DNA of 64,000 nucleotides from Neopusillimonas maritima. Lineage in GTDB: Bacteria > Pseudomonadota > Gammaproteobacteria > Burkholderiales > Burkholderiaceae_B. The translations under genes and the position numbers were made by a program. Shown here piece after piece: positions 48,944 to 57,472 of this stretch. The notes beneath the pieces were generated by a model. That model ran no database searches and was not told where the DNA came from. It was given only the letters and a program-made list of their open reading frames with translations. The stretch is taken from contig NZ_NQOU01000007.1 of assembly GCF_003576595.1 (NCBI RefSeq), positions 1 through 64,000 of the forward strand, written 5' to 3'. The stretch's first letter is position 1, and each line of letters opens with the position of its first letter.

Positions 48944-49981
48944 TTATTGATTGTTGCTCATTTGTTCCTGGCTTGCAAGTAGGTCAAGTGCTACGTCGAC
49001 AATCATGTCTTCCTGGCCGCCCACCATTTTGCGTCTGCCCAGTTCAACCAGGATATCCACCGTTTTCAGGTTGTATTTGGCCGCAGCTGCTTCCGCATGG
49101 CGCAGGAAGCTGGAATAAACCCCGGCGTACCCGAGCGCAAGCGTTTCGCGGTCGACCCGAACCGGGCGGTCTTGCAGCGGCCGCACCAGGTCGTCGGCCG
49201 CGTCCATAAGCTTGTAAAGGTCGCAACCGTGATTCCAGCCCAGCCGTTCGGCTGCGGCAATGAAGACCTCCAACGGCGCATTGCCCGCACCGGCACCCAT
49301 ACCCGCCAGGCTGGCGTCGATGCGATCACAACCTTCTTCCACCGCTACGATGGAATTCGCCACACCCAGGCTAAGGTTGTGGTGGGCGTGAATACCGGTT
49401 TCGGTTTCGGGCTTTAGAACGTCTTTCAGCGCACGGAAACGGTCGCGCACGTCGTTCATGGTGAGCGCACCGCCTGAGTCGACCACATAAATGCAACTGG
49501 CGCCGTAGCTTTCCATAAGCTTGGCTTGCTCGGCCAACTGGGCCGGTTGAATCATGTGGCTCATCATCAGGAAGCCCACTGCGTCCATACCCAGTTCATT
49601 GGCATAGTCGATATGTTGGCGGGACACATCGGCTTCCGTGCAATGTGTGGCAACACGGACTACGCGCGCGCCTGCATCGTAGGCGCGGCGCAGGTCGTGC
49701 ATGGTGCCGATACCCGGCAGCAGCAGGGTGGCAATTTTGGTGTTGGTAACCGATTCGGCAGCCGCCGTAATCCATTCCACATCGCTGTGTGCCCCAAAGC
49801 CGTAGTTGAAGCTGGAGCCTTCCAGGCCGTCGCCGTGCGCCACTTCAATGCTGTACACCCCGGCTTCATCAAGTGCCTTGGCAATGGCGCGAACGTTATC
49901 GACACTGTATTGATGCCGAATCGCATGGCTGCCGTCACGCAGGGTTACGTCGGAGATATAGAGTTTCTTTTGCGTATCCAT
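48944..49981 (-). CDS. dmpG: 4-hydroxy-2-oxovalerate aldolase
   Basis: The 345-residue HMGL-type TIM-barrel enzyme splits 4-hydroxy-2-oxovalerate into pyruvate and acetaldehyde. It has RDGSHA near the N-terminus, [10 protein letters not shown] (about 163-172) and [15 protein letters not shown] (about 197-211) with the metal-binding His pair. It forms a channelling complex with the acylating dehydrogenase encoded just upstream; the two genes overlap by one base (TAATG). This is the last step of the meta-cleavage lower pathway. Confidence 0.95.
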   Translation of the reverse strand: MDTQKKLYISDVTLRDGSHAIRHQYSVDNVRAIAKALDEAGVYSIEVAHGDGLEGSSFNYGFGAHSDVEWITAAAESVTNTKIATLLLPGIGTMHDLRRAYDAGARVVRVATHCTEADVSRQHIDYANELGMDAVGFLMMSHMIQPAQLAEQAKLMESYGASCIYVVDSGGALTMNDVRDRFRALKDVLKPETETGIHAHHNLSLGVANSIVAVEEGCDRIDASLAGMGAGAGNAPLEVFIAAAERLGWNHGCDLYKLMDAADDLVRPLQDRPVRVDRETLALGYAGVYSSFLRHAEAAAAKYNLKTVDILVELGRRKMVGGQEDMIVDVALDLLASQEQMSNNQ

Positions 49982-50940
49982 TACACCACTTCCTTTTGTG
50001 TTCTTGACATGCCTGCCTCAAGGCGACGGCGCGCCATCATGTCGCCGCAAGCCAGCGCGGCGGAAGTCATGATGTCGAGGTTGCCGGCATAGGCGGGCAG
50101 ATAATGTGCCGCCCCTTCCACTTCCAGGTAGACGGCAATTTTCAGACCGTGGCGTGGGCCGATGCCCGGTACGTTCATGGGGGCCGATTCATCGATGACG
50201 TCGAACTGCACTTTCTGCTTCAGGCGATAGCCCGGTACGTACGACTGCACCTTGGCTACCATTCTTTCGATGCTTTCTTCCACTTTTTTCTGGTCGGCGG
50301 GCTCCGACAGGACGAACACGGTGTCGCGCATAATCAGCGGCGGTTCGGCCGGGTTCAGAATAATAATGGCCTTGCCCCGTTCGGCACCGCCCAGTTTTTC
50401 GATGGCGTCGCGCGTGGTTTCGGTAAACTCATCGATGTTGGCACGGGTACCCGGCCCGGCCGATTTGCTGGAAATCGAGGCGACGATTTCCGCATAGTGC
50501 ACTTTGGCCACTTGCGACACGGCTCCCACAATGGGAATGGTGGCCTGGCCACCGCACGTGACCATGTTCATGTTGGTGGCGTTCTCCGCTTCCAGGTTCA
50601 ACGCAGGAATAACGAACGGGCCAATGGCGGCCGGGGTTAGGTCGATAACCTGCACACCGTGTTTTTGCAGTACCTCGTTATGATGTGCGTGGGCGCCGGC
50701 CGATGTGGCGTCGAACACCACATCGATTTCCTTGAAAACATCCATTTTCACCAGGCCGTCGATGCCTTCTGCGGTCGTGGCTACACCCATGCGCTCAGCG
50801 CGGGCCAGGCCGTCGGATTTGGGGTCGATCCCTACCATGGCACCCATTTCAAGGGTTTTGCTGTTGCGCATGATCTTGATCATGAGGTCGGTGCCGATAT
50901 TGCCTGAACCAATAATGGCGGCTTTTACTTTCTGTGTCAT
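49981..50940 (-). CDS. dmpF: Acetaldehyde dehydrogenase (acylating)
   Basis: The 319-residue enzyme oxidises acetaldehyde to acetyl-CoA with NAD and CoA. It has the Rossmann motif GSGNIGTDL (about 12-20) and the catalytic Cys in [10 protein letters not shown] (about 127-136). It is the partner of the following aldolase and receives its volatile product directly. Confidence 0.96.
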   Translation of the reverse strand: MTQKVKAAIIGSGNIGTDLMIKIMRNSKTLEMGAMVGIDPKSDGLARAERMGVATTAEGIDGLVKMDVFKEIDVVFDATSAGAHAHHNEVLQKHGVQVIDLTPAAIGPFVIPALNLEAENATNMNMVTCGGQATIPIVGAVSQVAKVHYAEIVASISSKSAGPGTRANIDEFTETTRDAIEKLGGAERGKAIIILNPAEPPLIMRDTVFVLSEPADQKKVEESIERMVAKVQSYVPGYRLKQKVQFDVIDESAPMNVPGIGPRHGLKIAVYLEVEGAAHYLPAYAGNLDIMTSAALACGDMMARRRLEAGMSRTQKEVV

Positions 50941-51018
50941 TGTGTGCTCCTGCAGGAGTCATAAAAACGAGTCAAGGGCCGGTGCGGCGTTGTGTCGCTC
51001 CGGCAAGGGTGGGGTGCA

Positions 51019-51786
51019 TTAGTCTTTGGCGTGGAACCCGCACTCACCTAATCCTTCCATTTGAACCGAAACGTATTGCCCCGGCTTGATCCATTCTGCC
51101 GGTGTTGCGCCGCCCGCCATAACGACCCAGCCGGCTTGCAGCGGTTCTCCCGCTTGCGCCGAAACCCGCGCAGCGGCGACCAGCGACCTTAACGGGTTGC
51201 CCAGCAGCGCGGCGGTTGAACCTACTTGAACGGTTTTGCCATTCATACTTAAGGTTAGACCCAGGTTGCTGAAATCAGTTCTGGGGTCGTGCCAGGCACC
51301 GATGACAAAACTGCTGGAGGAGGCGTTGTCGGCAATCACTTCGGGTAACGTGAATTTGAAATCTTTGTAGCGCGAGTCAATAATTTCAATGGCCGGCGCA
51401 ATTGCTTCAACCGCAGCCAGGGCCTCCGGCCCGGTGACGTCGCCTGCCAGGGGGCGCTTAAGCAAAAAGGCCAGTTCAGGCTCCGCACGTGGGTGTACAT
51501 AACCTTTTAGTTCAATACTGCCGCCTTCTTCCACCTGCATGGCATCGGTTAAACGACCCCAAATAACATCGGAAAGACCCATTTGGATCATTTTTGCGCG
51601 GCTGGTGAAGCCCATTTTCACACCCACACGACGCTGGCCGCGGCTAAGGCGACGGTCGATCGAGGCTTTCTGGATAGAGTAAGCGTCTTCCAGCGAGAGC
51701 TTGTTTTCGGTGTCGAACTGGGGCACTTCGTTGCCCAGTCGCGCGGCTTCGTCTAGAAGTTCTGCGTATTCAGCTATGGACTTCAT
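51019..51786 (-). CDS. dmpH: 2-oxo-3-hexenedioate (4-oxalocrotonate) decarboxylase
   Basis: This 255-residue member of the hydratase/decarboxylase family has KMGFTSRAKMIQMG (about 57-70), HPRAEPELAFLL (about 97-108) and PAIEIIDSRYKDFKF. The MGFTS segment and length fit the decarboxylase side (DmpH/XylI) rather than the hydratase side. The product would be 2-oxopent-4-enoate, the substrate of the preceding gene's enzyme. The start overlaps that gene's stop by 4 bp. The exact split between hydratase and decarboxylase is by family resemblance. Confidence 0.82.
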   Translation of the reverse strand: MKSIAEYAELLDEAARLGNEVPQFDTENKLSLEDAYSIQKASIDRRLSRGQRRVGVKMGFTSRAKMIQMGLSDVIWGRLTDAMQVEEGGSIELKGYVHPRAEPELAFLLKRPLAGDVTGPEALAAVEAIAPAIEIIDSRYKDFKFTLPEVIADNASSSSFVIGAWHDPRTDFSNLGLTLSMNGKTVQVGSTAALLGNPLRSLVAAARVSAQAGEPLQAGWVVMAGGATPAEWIKPGQYVSVQMEGLGECGFHAKD

Positions 51787-52589
51787 TTGTCTTCCTTCGT
51801 CGTGTCTGGCTCAAAAACTGCCCGGACATTACCCAGGCCATTAATTCGGGCTTCAAATATTTCGCCCGGATTGACGGGGGCCATGGGGCCCAGCGCGCCG
51901 GATAAAACGAGTTCGCCCGCCTGCAATGGCGTACCCAGCCGGGAAAGTGTGCGAGCGAGCCATACAACCGCATTAATTGGATTGCCCAGGCAGGCTGCGC
52001 CGGCGCCGACTGACACCGGTTCGCCGTTTTTCATCATGGCCATGCCGCACAGACGCACGTCGAATTCGCTCAGTTGGCGGGGTGTGGTGCCCAGTACGTA
52101 AGTTGACGAAGAAGCATTGTCGGCAATCGTGTCGGTAATGCGAATGTCCCAATTGGCAATGCGGCTGCCTACAATTTCAATGGCGGGCAAGGCGTAATCG
52201 ATGGCTTGCATGACATCAACTTGTGTTGGGTTGGGCATGTCGAGATCTTTCTTCAGCACGAAAGCAATTTCTGCTTCGACTTTGGGCTGCATCAGTACTG
52301 AAAACGGAATAGGCTCGCCGTCGCCATAGCCCATGTCGTCGAACAGCACGCCGAAGTCGGGCTGGTCGACACCCAGTTGTTTTTGAACAGCCGGCGAGGT
52401 GAGGCCGATTTTGCAGCCAATGCGGCGCCGCCCTTGTTTAAGCCGGTGTTCGGTATTGATTTGTTGAATGGCGTAAGCCGATTCAACGGTGAGTTCCGGG
52501 TAGTCGTTGCGCAAGGCGCCAATGGCTTGGCCGGTTTCGGCAGCCTGGCGCAATGCGGCAGCGGCGGTTTTAATTTGATCAGGCGTCAT
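51783..52589 (-). CDS. dmpE: 2-oxopent-4-enoate hydratase
   Basis: The 268-residue paralogue of the following gene product has KIGLTSPAVQKQLGVDQPDFG (about 60-80), PKVEAEIAFVLKKDL (about 102-116) and PAIEIVGSRIANWDI. The KIGLTS and QPDFG motifs are typical of MhpD/DmpE hydratases, which add water to give 4-hydroxy-2-oxovalerate. It is encoded between the intradiol dioxygenase (42 bp upstream) and the decarboxylase gene (4-bp overlap). Confidence 0.85.
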   Translation of the reverse strand: MTPDQIKTAAAALRQAAETGQAIGALRNDYPELTVESAYAIQQINTEHRLKQGRRRIGCKIGLTSPAVQKQLGVDQPDFGVLFDDMGYGDGEPIPFSVLMQPKVEAEIAFVLKKDLDMPNPTQVDVMQAIDYALPAIEIVGSRIANWDIRITDTIADNASSSTYVLGTTPRQLSEFDVRLCGMAMMKNGEPVSVGAGAACLGNPINAVVWLARTLSRLGTPLQAGELVLSGALGPMAPVNPGEIFEARINGLGNVRAVFEPDTTKEDK

Positions 52590-52631
52590 CCAAGAGTCCT
52601 TTCAGATAAACGTAAATAGATAAAAAACAGT

Positions 52632-53576
52632 TTAATCGGGTACGCGGTCGAGTACGACCCGGCCGGGTCTGGGCGCATTGGTTTTTTCCGTAATAGGCGG
52701 TTTGGGTAACCTCGCCTCACCGGGTTCAATGACAAACTCGCATTGCAGTGAATACCATGTGCCGGTGATATCGGCGCTGGGGGCGTTCCCATTGTGTTTG
52801 ACGTATTCCCCAAGAAGTGCCTGGGTTACGCCGAACTGGGCGTCGGTCTCGATATTGGGGTCATCGCTTGAGTAAACTTGCGAAAACTGAGTTTTATAGC
52901 CTTCTTTAAACACCATAAAGTGTATGTGTGCGGGGCGCATGTTGTGGCGCCCCTGCGCTTTAAGCAATTCACCCACCGGCCCCGAGACAGGAACGGGGTA
53001 GCCGGCCGGTTTCACACTGCGAAAGGCAATATAACCATTTTCGTCGGTTGTAAATTGGCCGCGCAGATTCATTTCCGCTTGTTCGGGATCCTGGTTTTCG
53101 TAGAAACCATCGGCAGAGGTGTGCCAGACGTCGACTTTGGCACCGCGAACCGGCTTTCCGCTCTTGTCTTTCACCCAGGCTTCCACGAAAATGGGGTCAC
53201 CCGGCGTAGGCGACCGCACAATCGAGCCGCCGTTTTCCGTGGCCGGCGAGTTAAGTCGCCAGAACGGGCCCATTAAATTGGCTGTTGTTTCGGTTTGCCC
53301 GTTACTGCCGTTGTTCAACAGACAAACCAGCGACGACAAGCCCAGCGAGCCGCATGCCAGCACTACTTCGTTGTGTGACGGTGTTGTAAGCTGCCCCAGG
53401 CACGCAATGTATTGGCACATTTGGTGAAATTCGGCTTCGGTCAGTTGTGCGTCGCGGGCAAAATCATGCAAGTGCTGAACCGCGGCCGACATGATTTCTC
53501 TGAAACGCGGGTTGGGCGCACGGGAAATTTCCGCTAATACGGCTTGGGTAACATCGTTTTGGTCTTTAATAATCAT
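52632..53576 (-). CDS. Intradiol ring-cleavage dioxygenase (catechol/hydroxyquinol 1,2-dioxygenase family)
   Basis: The 314-residue enzyme has an N-terminal helical dimerisation domain (about 1-100) and a beta-sandwich core. The Fe(III) ligands are Tyr159 (DGFYE), Tyr193 (AGYPVP), His217 and His219 (RPAHIHF), with spacings like those of CatA. The GPVGELL and RPAHIHF text fits both catechol and hydroxyquinol 1,2-dioxygenases. It opens the ring between the two hydroxyls, giving a muconate or maleylacetate, which is not a direct substrate of the hydratase/aldolase genes that follow. I chose ATG 53576 (MIIKDQ); an open frame extends to 53615. It is the first gene of the operon, divergent from a LysR regulator. 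Confidence 0.88.
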   Translation of the reverse strand: MIIKDQNDVTQAVLAEISRAPNPRFREIMSAAVQHLHDFARDAQLTEAEFHQMCQYIACLGQLTTPSHNEVVLACGSLGLSSLVCLLNNGSNGQTETTANLMGPFWRLNSPATENGGSIVRSPTPGDPIFVEAWVKDKSGKPVRGAKVDVWHTSADGFYENQDPEQAEMNLRGQFTTDENGYIAFRSVKPAGYPVPVSGPVGELLKAQGRHNMRPAHIHFMVFKEGYKTQFSQVYSSDDPNIETDAQFGVTQALLGEYVKHNGNAPSADITGTWYSLQCEFVIEPGEARLPKPPITEKTNAPRPGRVVLDRVPD

Positions 53577-53626
53577 GGCGCGCGGGGAACTGCGTATAAA
53601 TGTCAAGTAGGCCAACTTCTAATATT

Positions 53627-53639
53627 CGCATTGAATGCG
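53627..53639. promoter_or_regulatory. Inverted repeat near the dioxygenase start (possible LysR operator)
   Basis: CGCATT-G-AATGCG has perfect 6-bp arms. It lies in the 147-bp divergent region, about 50 bp before the dioxygenase ATG, and could be the activation site of the LysR regulator. Confidence 0.45.
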
Positions 53640-53672
53640 TCATATCGTCCAATACTAAATTATCAAAATTCA

Positions 53673-53687
53673 ATACCGTTTCGGTAT
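53673..53687. promoter_or_regulatory. T-N11-A LysR-type box in the divergent region
   Basis: ATACCG-TTT-CGGTAT has perfect 6-bp arms and fits the T-N11-A rule of LysR boxes (T74 and A86 of 536xx). It is about 37 bp before the LysR ATG, the usual place for an autoregulatory recognition site. Confidence 0.6.
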
Positions 53688-53723
53688 GATGGGGTTGTTG
53701 TGGATACCAGGAGGGGGGGCGGT

Positions 53724-54611
53724 ATGGATCTAAAGCAGATGCGCTACTTTTTAATGTTGGCGCAGGAGCAAAACTTCGGACGGGCGGCAGCCAAACTACA
53801 TATTACGCAGCCGCCTCTTACCCGGCATATCAAGGCATTGGAAGACGATCTGGGCGTCACGCTGTTTACGCGCACGCCAAAAGGCGCCGAGCTGACTGAA
53901 GCCGGTCGGGCGTTGCTTGAAGAGGTGCCAAACGTATTGGCCTTGAGCCGTCGTGCCGAAGAGCGGGCTCAACTGGCCGAGCAGGGCTATATCGGGCGTC
54001 TTGATGTTGCGTTTTTCAGTTCAGGCGTGTTGAATGCGATTCCGCGAATTCTAAGTGAGTTCCGCCAACGTCGGCCCAAGGTTAAAGTGGCGCTGTACAA
54101 CATGACGAAAGCCGAGCAGTTGGAGGCACTGCGTGACCGACGCATTACGATCGGGTTCAACCGTCTGGTGCCCGACGAAGACGACCTTGCTGTAGAGATT
54201 GTCTTGCGCGAACCCTTTCTGGTGGGCTTGTACAAGGGGCACCCTTTGTGTGATCGGGCCTATATTACATTGGCCGATCTCGATAACGAGCCCTTGGTGG
54301 TGTATCCGAATGCACCGATGCACGGGTTGGGCGAAGAGATTGCCGCCGCGTTTCGGACCGAGGGTTTGAAATTCAAGGTTGAGCAGGCAACCGATGACAT
54401 CGTTACGTGTATCGCCATGGTGGCAAGCGGTTTCGGGGTATGTATTACAACGCAGTCGGCTCAAACCCTTAATTTGCCAAACGTAGTTTACCGGCCGTTG
54501 CGTTCAAACACGTTGAAAGATATAGAGCTAAGCTGCATGTATCGGCGCGATGATACTTCGCCGATTCTGCATGCGTTTCTGGCATTGGTACGGCAGTTCA
54601 ATTACGAGTGA
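53724..54611 (+). CDS. LysR-family regulator of the aromatic operon
   Basis: The 295-residue protein has an N-terminal winged HTH (MDLKQMRYFLMLAQ, ending near residue 60) and a LysR effector domain. It resembles CatR/BenM-type regulators (FYxxAEELHFGRAA-like QNFGRAAAKLHITQPPLTRHI). I chose the ATG at 53724 because a strong Shine-Dalgarno (AGGAGGGGGGG) lies just upstream; an open frame extends to 53544 with non-conserved residues. It is divergent from the dioxygenase gene with two palindromes between them, so it probably activates that operon with an aromatic or muconate inducer. Confidence 0.92.
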   Translation: MDLKQMRYFLMLAQEQNFGRAAAKLHITQPPLTRHIKALEDDLGVTLFTRTPKGAELTEAGRALLEEVPNVLALSRRAEERAQLAEQGYIGRLDVAFFSSGVLNAIPRILSEFRQRRPKVKVALYNMTKAEQLEALRDRRITIGFNRLVPDEDDLAVEIVLREPFLVGLYKGHPLCDRAYITLADLDNEPLVVYPNAPMHGLGEEIAAAFRTEGLKFKVEQATDDIVTCIAMVASGFGVCITTQSAQTLNLPNVVYRPLRSNTLKDIELSCMYRRDDTSPILHAFLALVRQFNYE

Positions 54612-54631
54612 TTGAACTGCCGGGTTCCTGC

Positions 54632-57406
54632 CTAGAACCGAACGCGTAAGTTGACTGAGCCTGCGTTGTCAGACGTGCCGTCACCGAATTGGCCGTTATA
54701 CGCTAAACCCAGGGTGCTGTAACGGCCCAGATCGACTTCGGCCCCTAGCTCCATGACCAGGGCATTGCGTGCCAGCGCGGTGCCTTCAACGGTGTATGTT
54801 GCCGTTGGTGCTGCAACGAACTGCATAAGGCGTGTCGGTGTCAGGTCGCCGGCGGCATAGCGCCATCCGATTCCCGCGCGCAAGCGTGCCTGCTTTTTGC
54901 CAACGGAGACATGTGTCAAGCCACGAATACCCAGCGTCATCGTGCCTACGGTGTCGGTGCGGCTTTCGGCGGTCAGTGCTGCGGCGCCGCCCGATTCGGT
55001 AAAACCACGCGTTTTTAACGATGACCATGCCACGGATGCGTAGGGTTCAAGCATGCCGGCCGGGCTAACCTGAAACGCGTAGCCGAGTTCAGCAAACAAT
55101 TGCCGGCCATAACCGTGGTAATCGGTCGTAAGCGTTTGCGCTCCGCCTGTGCTAACGGTGCGCTGTGCATCAAGATTGTGACGCGAAAGGCTCGCCCCGA
55201 ATAGCAGGTTCAGCCTGCTGTTTCCGTTGCGCCAGCTTTTGCCGGAATACAGGGATACGGCGTAATTGTCGGCGTCGGTACTTGTCTGGCGCGCGTCGGT
55301 TTCCACCCGGCCATCGCTGTAACCCACTGCAAGGCCGGCGCGCCAGTCAGATCCAATTGAAAAATCGCCGCCCAGGGTGAACCCGTGATTACGGTAGCGG
55401 GTGTCAGCGGCGCCGTTGCGCCCGTTCATCGATTGCCATTGGTTATCGAAAGTTACCCAGAGTGGGTAGGCAGAAGAAGAGGCGGCAAGATCCAGCGCCC
55501 CGCCTATCCGCTCAGATAACCGGTTTGTTCTTTGATAAGCGGCTTGCAATAGGGCGCTTTGCACGCTGGCATGGCCTTCCCCGGAAAGTGAGTCAGCAAG
55601 GCCGCTGATCGAGGTTTGTGTTGAGTTCAGCAAATCGTCGAAAATTGCGCTCATGGCGGCCGGCGGACTGCTTGAGAGCGTGTCCAACGCATCGGCTACC
55701 GCGATCTGGTTGGAGGTTGTCAGGTAGCTCGAGAACGCAACATTATTGCGTTGGACATCGAAAATGGCGCCGCTGTTATTAATTCGTAAGCTGGGTGAAA
55801 GAAACACGAGGTCGGTATCAATATCCGCGAAGGTTCCGCTAACCGTCCCGCCGTTAACGGCCAGGAAATTGTAGTCTACGCCTTGCCGGAAGGGTCCGCC
55901 TTCAAGCGCAAGGGTGCCATCCAGTTGAACGTTGCCGGTAACTTGCAGAACATCGGTGGCATTGTTTTCATTCACCTCGATTTCCAGGCGTGAACCCGGG
56001 TAGGCGGTGTAGTCACCAAAGATATTCAACGTGCCAATCGAGTTGCCCGGCGCCACCACCCCATAATTTTGGACGTCTTGAATCGTGCCCGTGCCGCCCA
56101 GTGTGCCGCCTGTTCGAACGGTGGTGGTTGAGGTTTGAATGCCATTCATAACCACTTTGCCCCCAACAATATCAGTGCCGCCCTGGTAGCTGTTGGTTCC
56201 GGTAAGGGTTATCGAGCCCTGACCAAGCTTGATGAGTTTGCCGTTGCCACCAATGTCGTTTGAGAAAGTCGCGTTGTATCCCAGTGTGTCGACAGCGAAA
56301 TCATCGGTAAAGGCGCCTGGGCCTTTCACGGCTTTGCCGACATTCAGCGCGCCCCAACCGTAGGTGCTGTCGACTCCTGCGACGCCAATATCAGTTGCCG
56401 TAGTCAAAAGAGTCTGTTGCAAATGGTAGGCTTTGAAGAACGGGAACGCTTCCTTTACCAATGCAGCGGCACCGGCAACATGAGGTGCCGCCATCGACGT
56501 GCCCGACATGCGCACGTAGCCACCGCCGGTCTTGGTTGAATAGATGCCGCGTGTTTCATCCCAGTCGCCGCCGGGGGCGGAAATACACCACTGCGCAGCG
56601 ACGCCGCACAGATTGGAATAGCCCGCCAACTGGCCATCTTCCCCAAGTGCCGCAACAGCAACCCAATTGTCTTCAAATTCGTCGAAGTAATGGGGCAAGC
56701 CCGCCAGCATATCCGGGCTGGGCTGTTGTTCGTTGCCCGTTGAGATCACCATCAAGGTATCGCCGCGTGTTAAGGCGCGCAGACCCTCAAGGGAGCGGGG
56801 ATACCGCTCTTCGATATTTCCGGCGTTACCGTAGTCTAGGATATTGCATGGTTCGGCCAGTGAGCCGCTGTCACCCGGGTCGCAACCGTTGTAACCAAGG
56901 CTGGCGTTCAGTATGGGTAAGTTAAATGTGGCCGCCCGGTTCCATCCGCGCGCAAAGGCAATATCTTCTTGCTCGTAGCTTTCTTCTTCCTCACCCTCTC
57001 CGTCGTCATCACTGCGGATCATGACGATTTGCGAATTAAATGCAACACCGTGCATGCCAATGCCGTTGCGGTTGGCGGCAATGATGCCCGACACATGGGT
57101 ACCGTGTCCTTCAAGATCAATGCCCCAGTTTTGCGTAATCGCCCGGTTGTTGTAGATATCCCAGCCACCGCCGATACGCCCCAGGAATTCGGGATGCAGG
57201 CTGAATATGCCTGAGTCTATGACGCCCACGCGCACTCCTTGGCCGGTGAAACCTTGTTGGTAGGCCTGGGCGGCATTGATCATGGCTAGGCCGTACTGCT
57301 GTCGATATTCCGGCGTGTCGAAGTTCTCTGCGCTTGCTGATAAGGAGATGAGGGTGAGTAGCGCTGCAAATGTCGTGGGTATGCGCCGCTTATTGGTATT
57401 TTTCAT
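54632..57406 (-). CDS. Subtilisin-type autotransporter serine protease (SphB1/NalP-like)
   Basis: The 924-residue protein starts with a signal peptide (about 1-26, ending ASAENF). The S8 domain has Asp64 (GVIDSG), His101 (GHGTHVSG) and Ser304 (SGTSMAAPHVAGAAAL), with Asn225 in STGNE as a likely oxyanion residue. A passenger with an autotransporter-associated beta-strand repeat (about 405-450) and a C-terminal beta-barrel ending in RVRF follow. An acidic loop (DDDGEGEEEE, about 133-142) sits between the His and Ser regions. I chose ATG 57406 because it begins the signal peptide. Such proteases process other surface proteins; the target here is unknown. Confidence 0.95.
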   Translation of the reverse strand: MKNTNKRRIPTTFAALLTLISLSASAENFDTPEYRQQYGLAMINAAQAYQQGFTGQGVRVGVIDSGIFSLHPEFLGRIGGGWDIYNNRAITQNWGIDLEGHGTHVSGIIAANRNGIGMHGVAFNSQIVMIRSDDDGEGEEEESYEQEDIAFARGWNRAATFNLPILNASLGYNGCDPGDSGSLAEPCNILDYGNAGNIEERYPRSLEGLRALTRGDTLMVISTGNEQQPSPDMLAGLPHYFDEFEDNWVAVAALGEDGQLAGYSNLCGVAAQWCISAPGGDWDETRGIYSTKTGGGYVRMSGTSMAAPHVAGAAALVKEAFPFFKAYHLQQTLLTTATDIGVAGVDSTYGWGALNVGKAVKGPGAFTDDFAVDTLGYNATFSNDIGGNGKLIKLGQGSITLTGTNSYQGGTDIVGGKVVMNGIQTSTTTVRTGGTLGGTGTIQDVQNYGVVAPGNSIGTLNIFGDYTAYPGSRLEIEVNENNATDVLQVTGNVQLDGTLALEGGPFRQGVDYNFLAVNGGTVSGTFADIDTDLVFLSPSLRINNSGAIFDVQRNNVAFSSYLTTSNQIAVADALDTLSSSPPAAMSAIFDDLLNSTQTSISGLADSLSGEGHASVQSALLQAAYQRTNRLSERIGGALDLAASSSAYPLWVTFDNQWQSMNGRNGAADTRYRNHGFTLGGDFSIGSDWRAGLAVGYSDGRVETDARQTSTDADNYAVSLYSGKSWRNGNSRLNLLFGASLSRHNLDAQRTVSTGGAQTLTTDYHGYGRQLFAELGYAFQVSPAGMLEPYASVAWSSLKTRGFTESGGAAALTAESRTDTVGTMTLGIRGLTHVSVGKKQARLRAGIGWRYAAGDLTPTRLMQFVAAPTATYTVEGTALARNALVMELGAEVDLGRYSTLGLAYNGQFGDGTSDNAGSVNLRVRF

Positions 57407-57472
57407 TGTCTCGTTATTTCTTCTTGTATAGTGTCGCCTGATCAGAATAAGCACAAGAGACACGGTTTACTG

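Noticed and set aside
53544-53723. Longer start for the LysR regulator
   Set aside because: It would run through the operator region and the Shine-Dalgarno; MDLKQ at 53724 is the typical LysR N-terminus.
57431-57472. GTG start of the MFS gene at 57431
   Set aside because: It overlaps a -10-like TATAGT, and the extra residues are polar and not typical of an MFS N-terminus.
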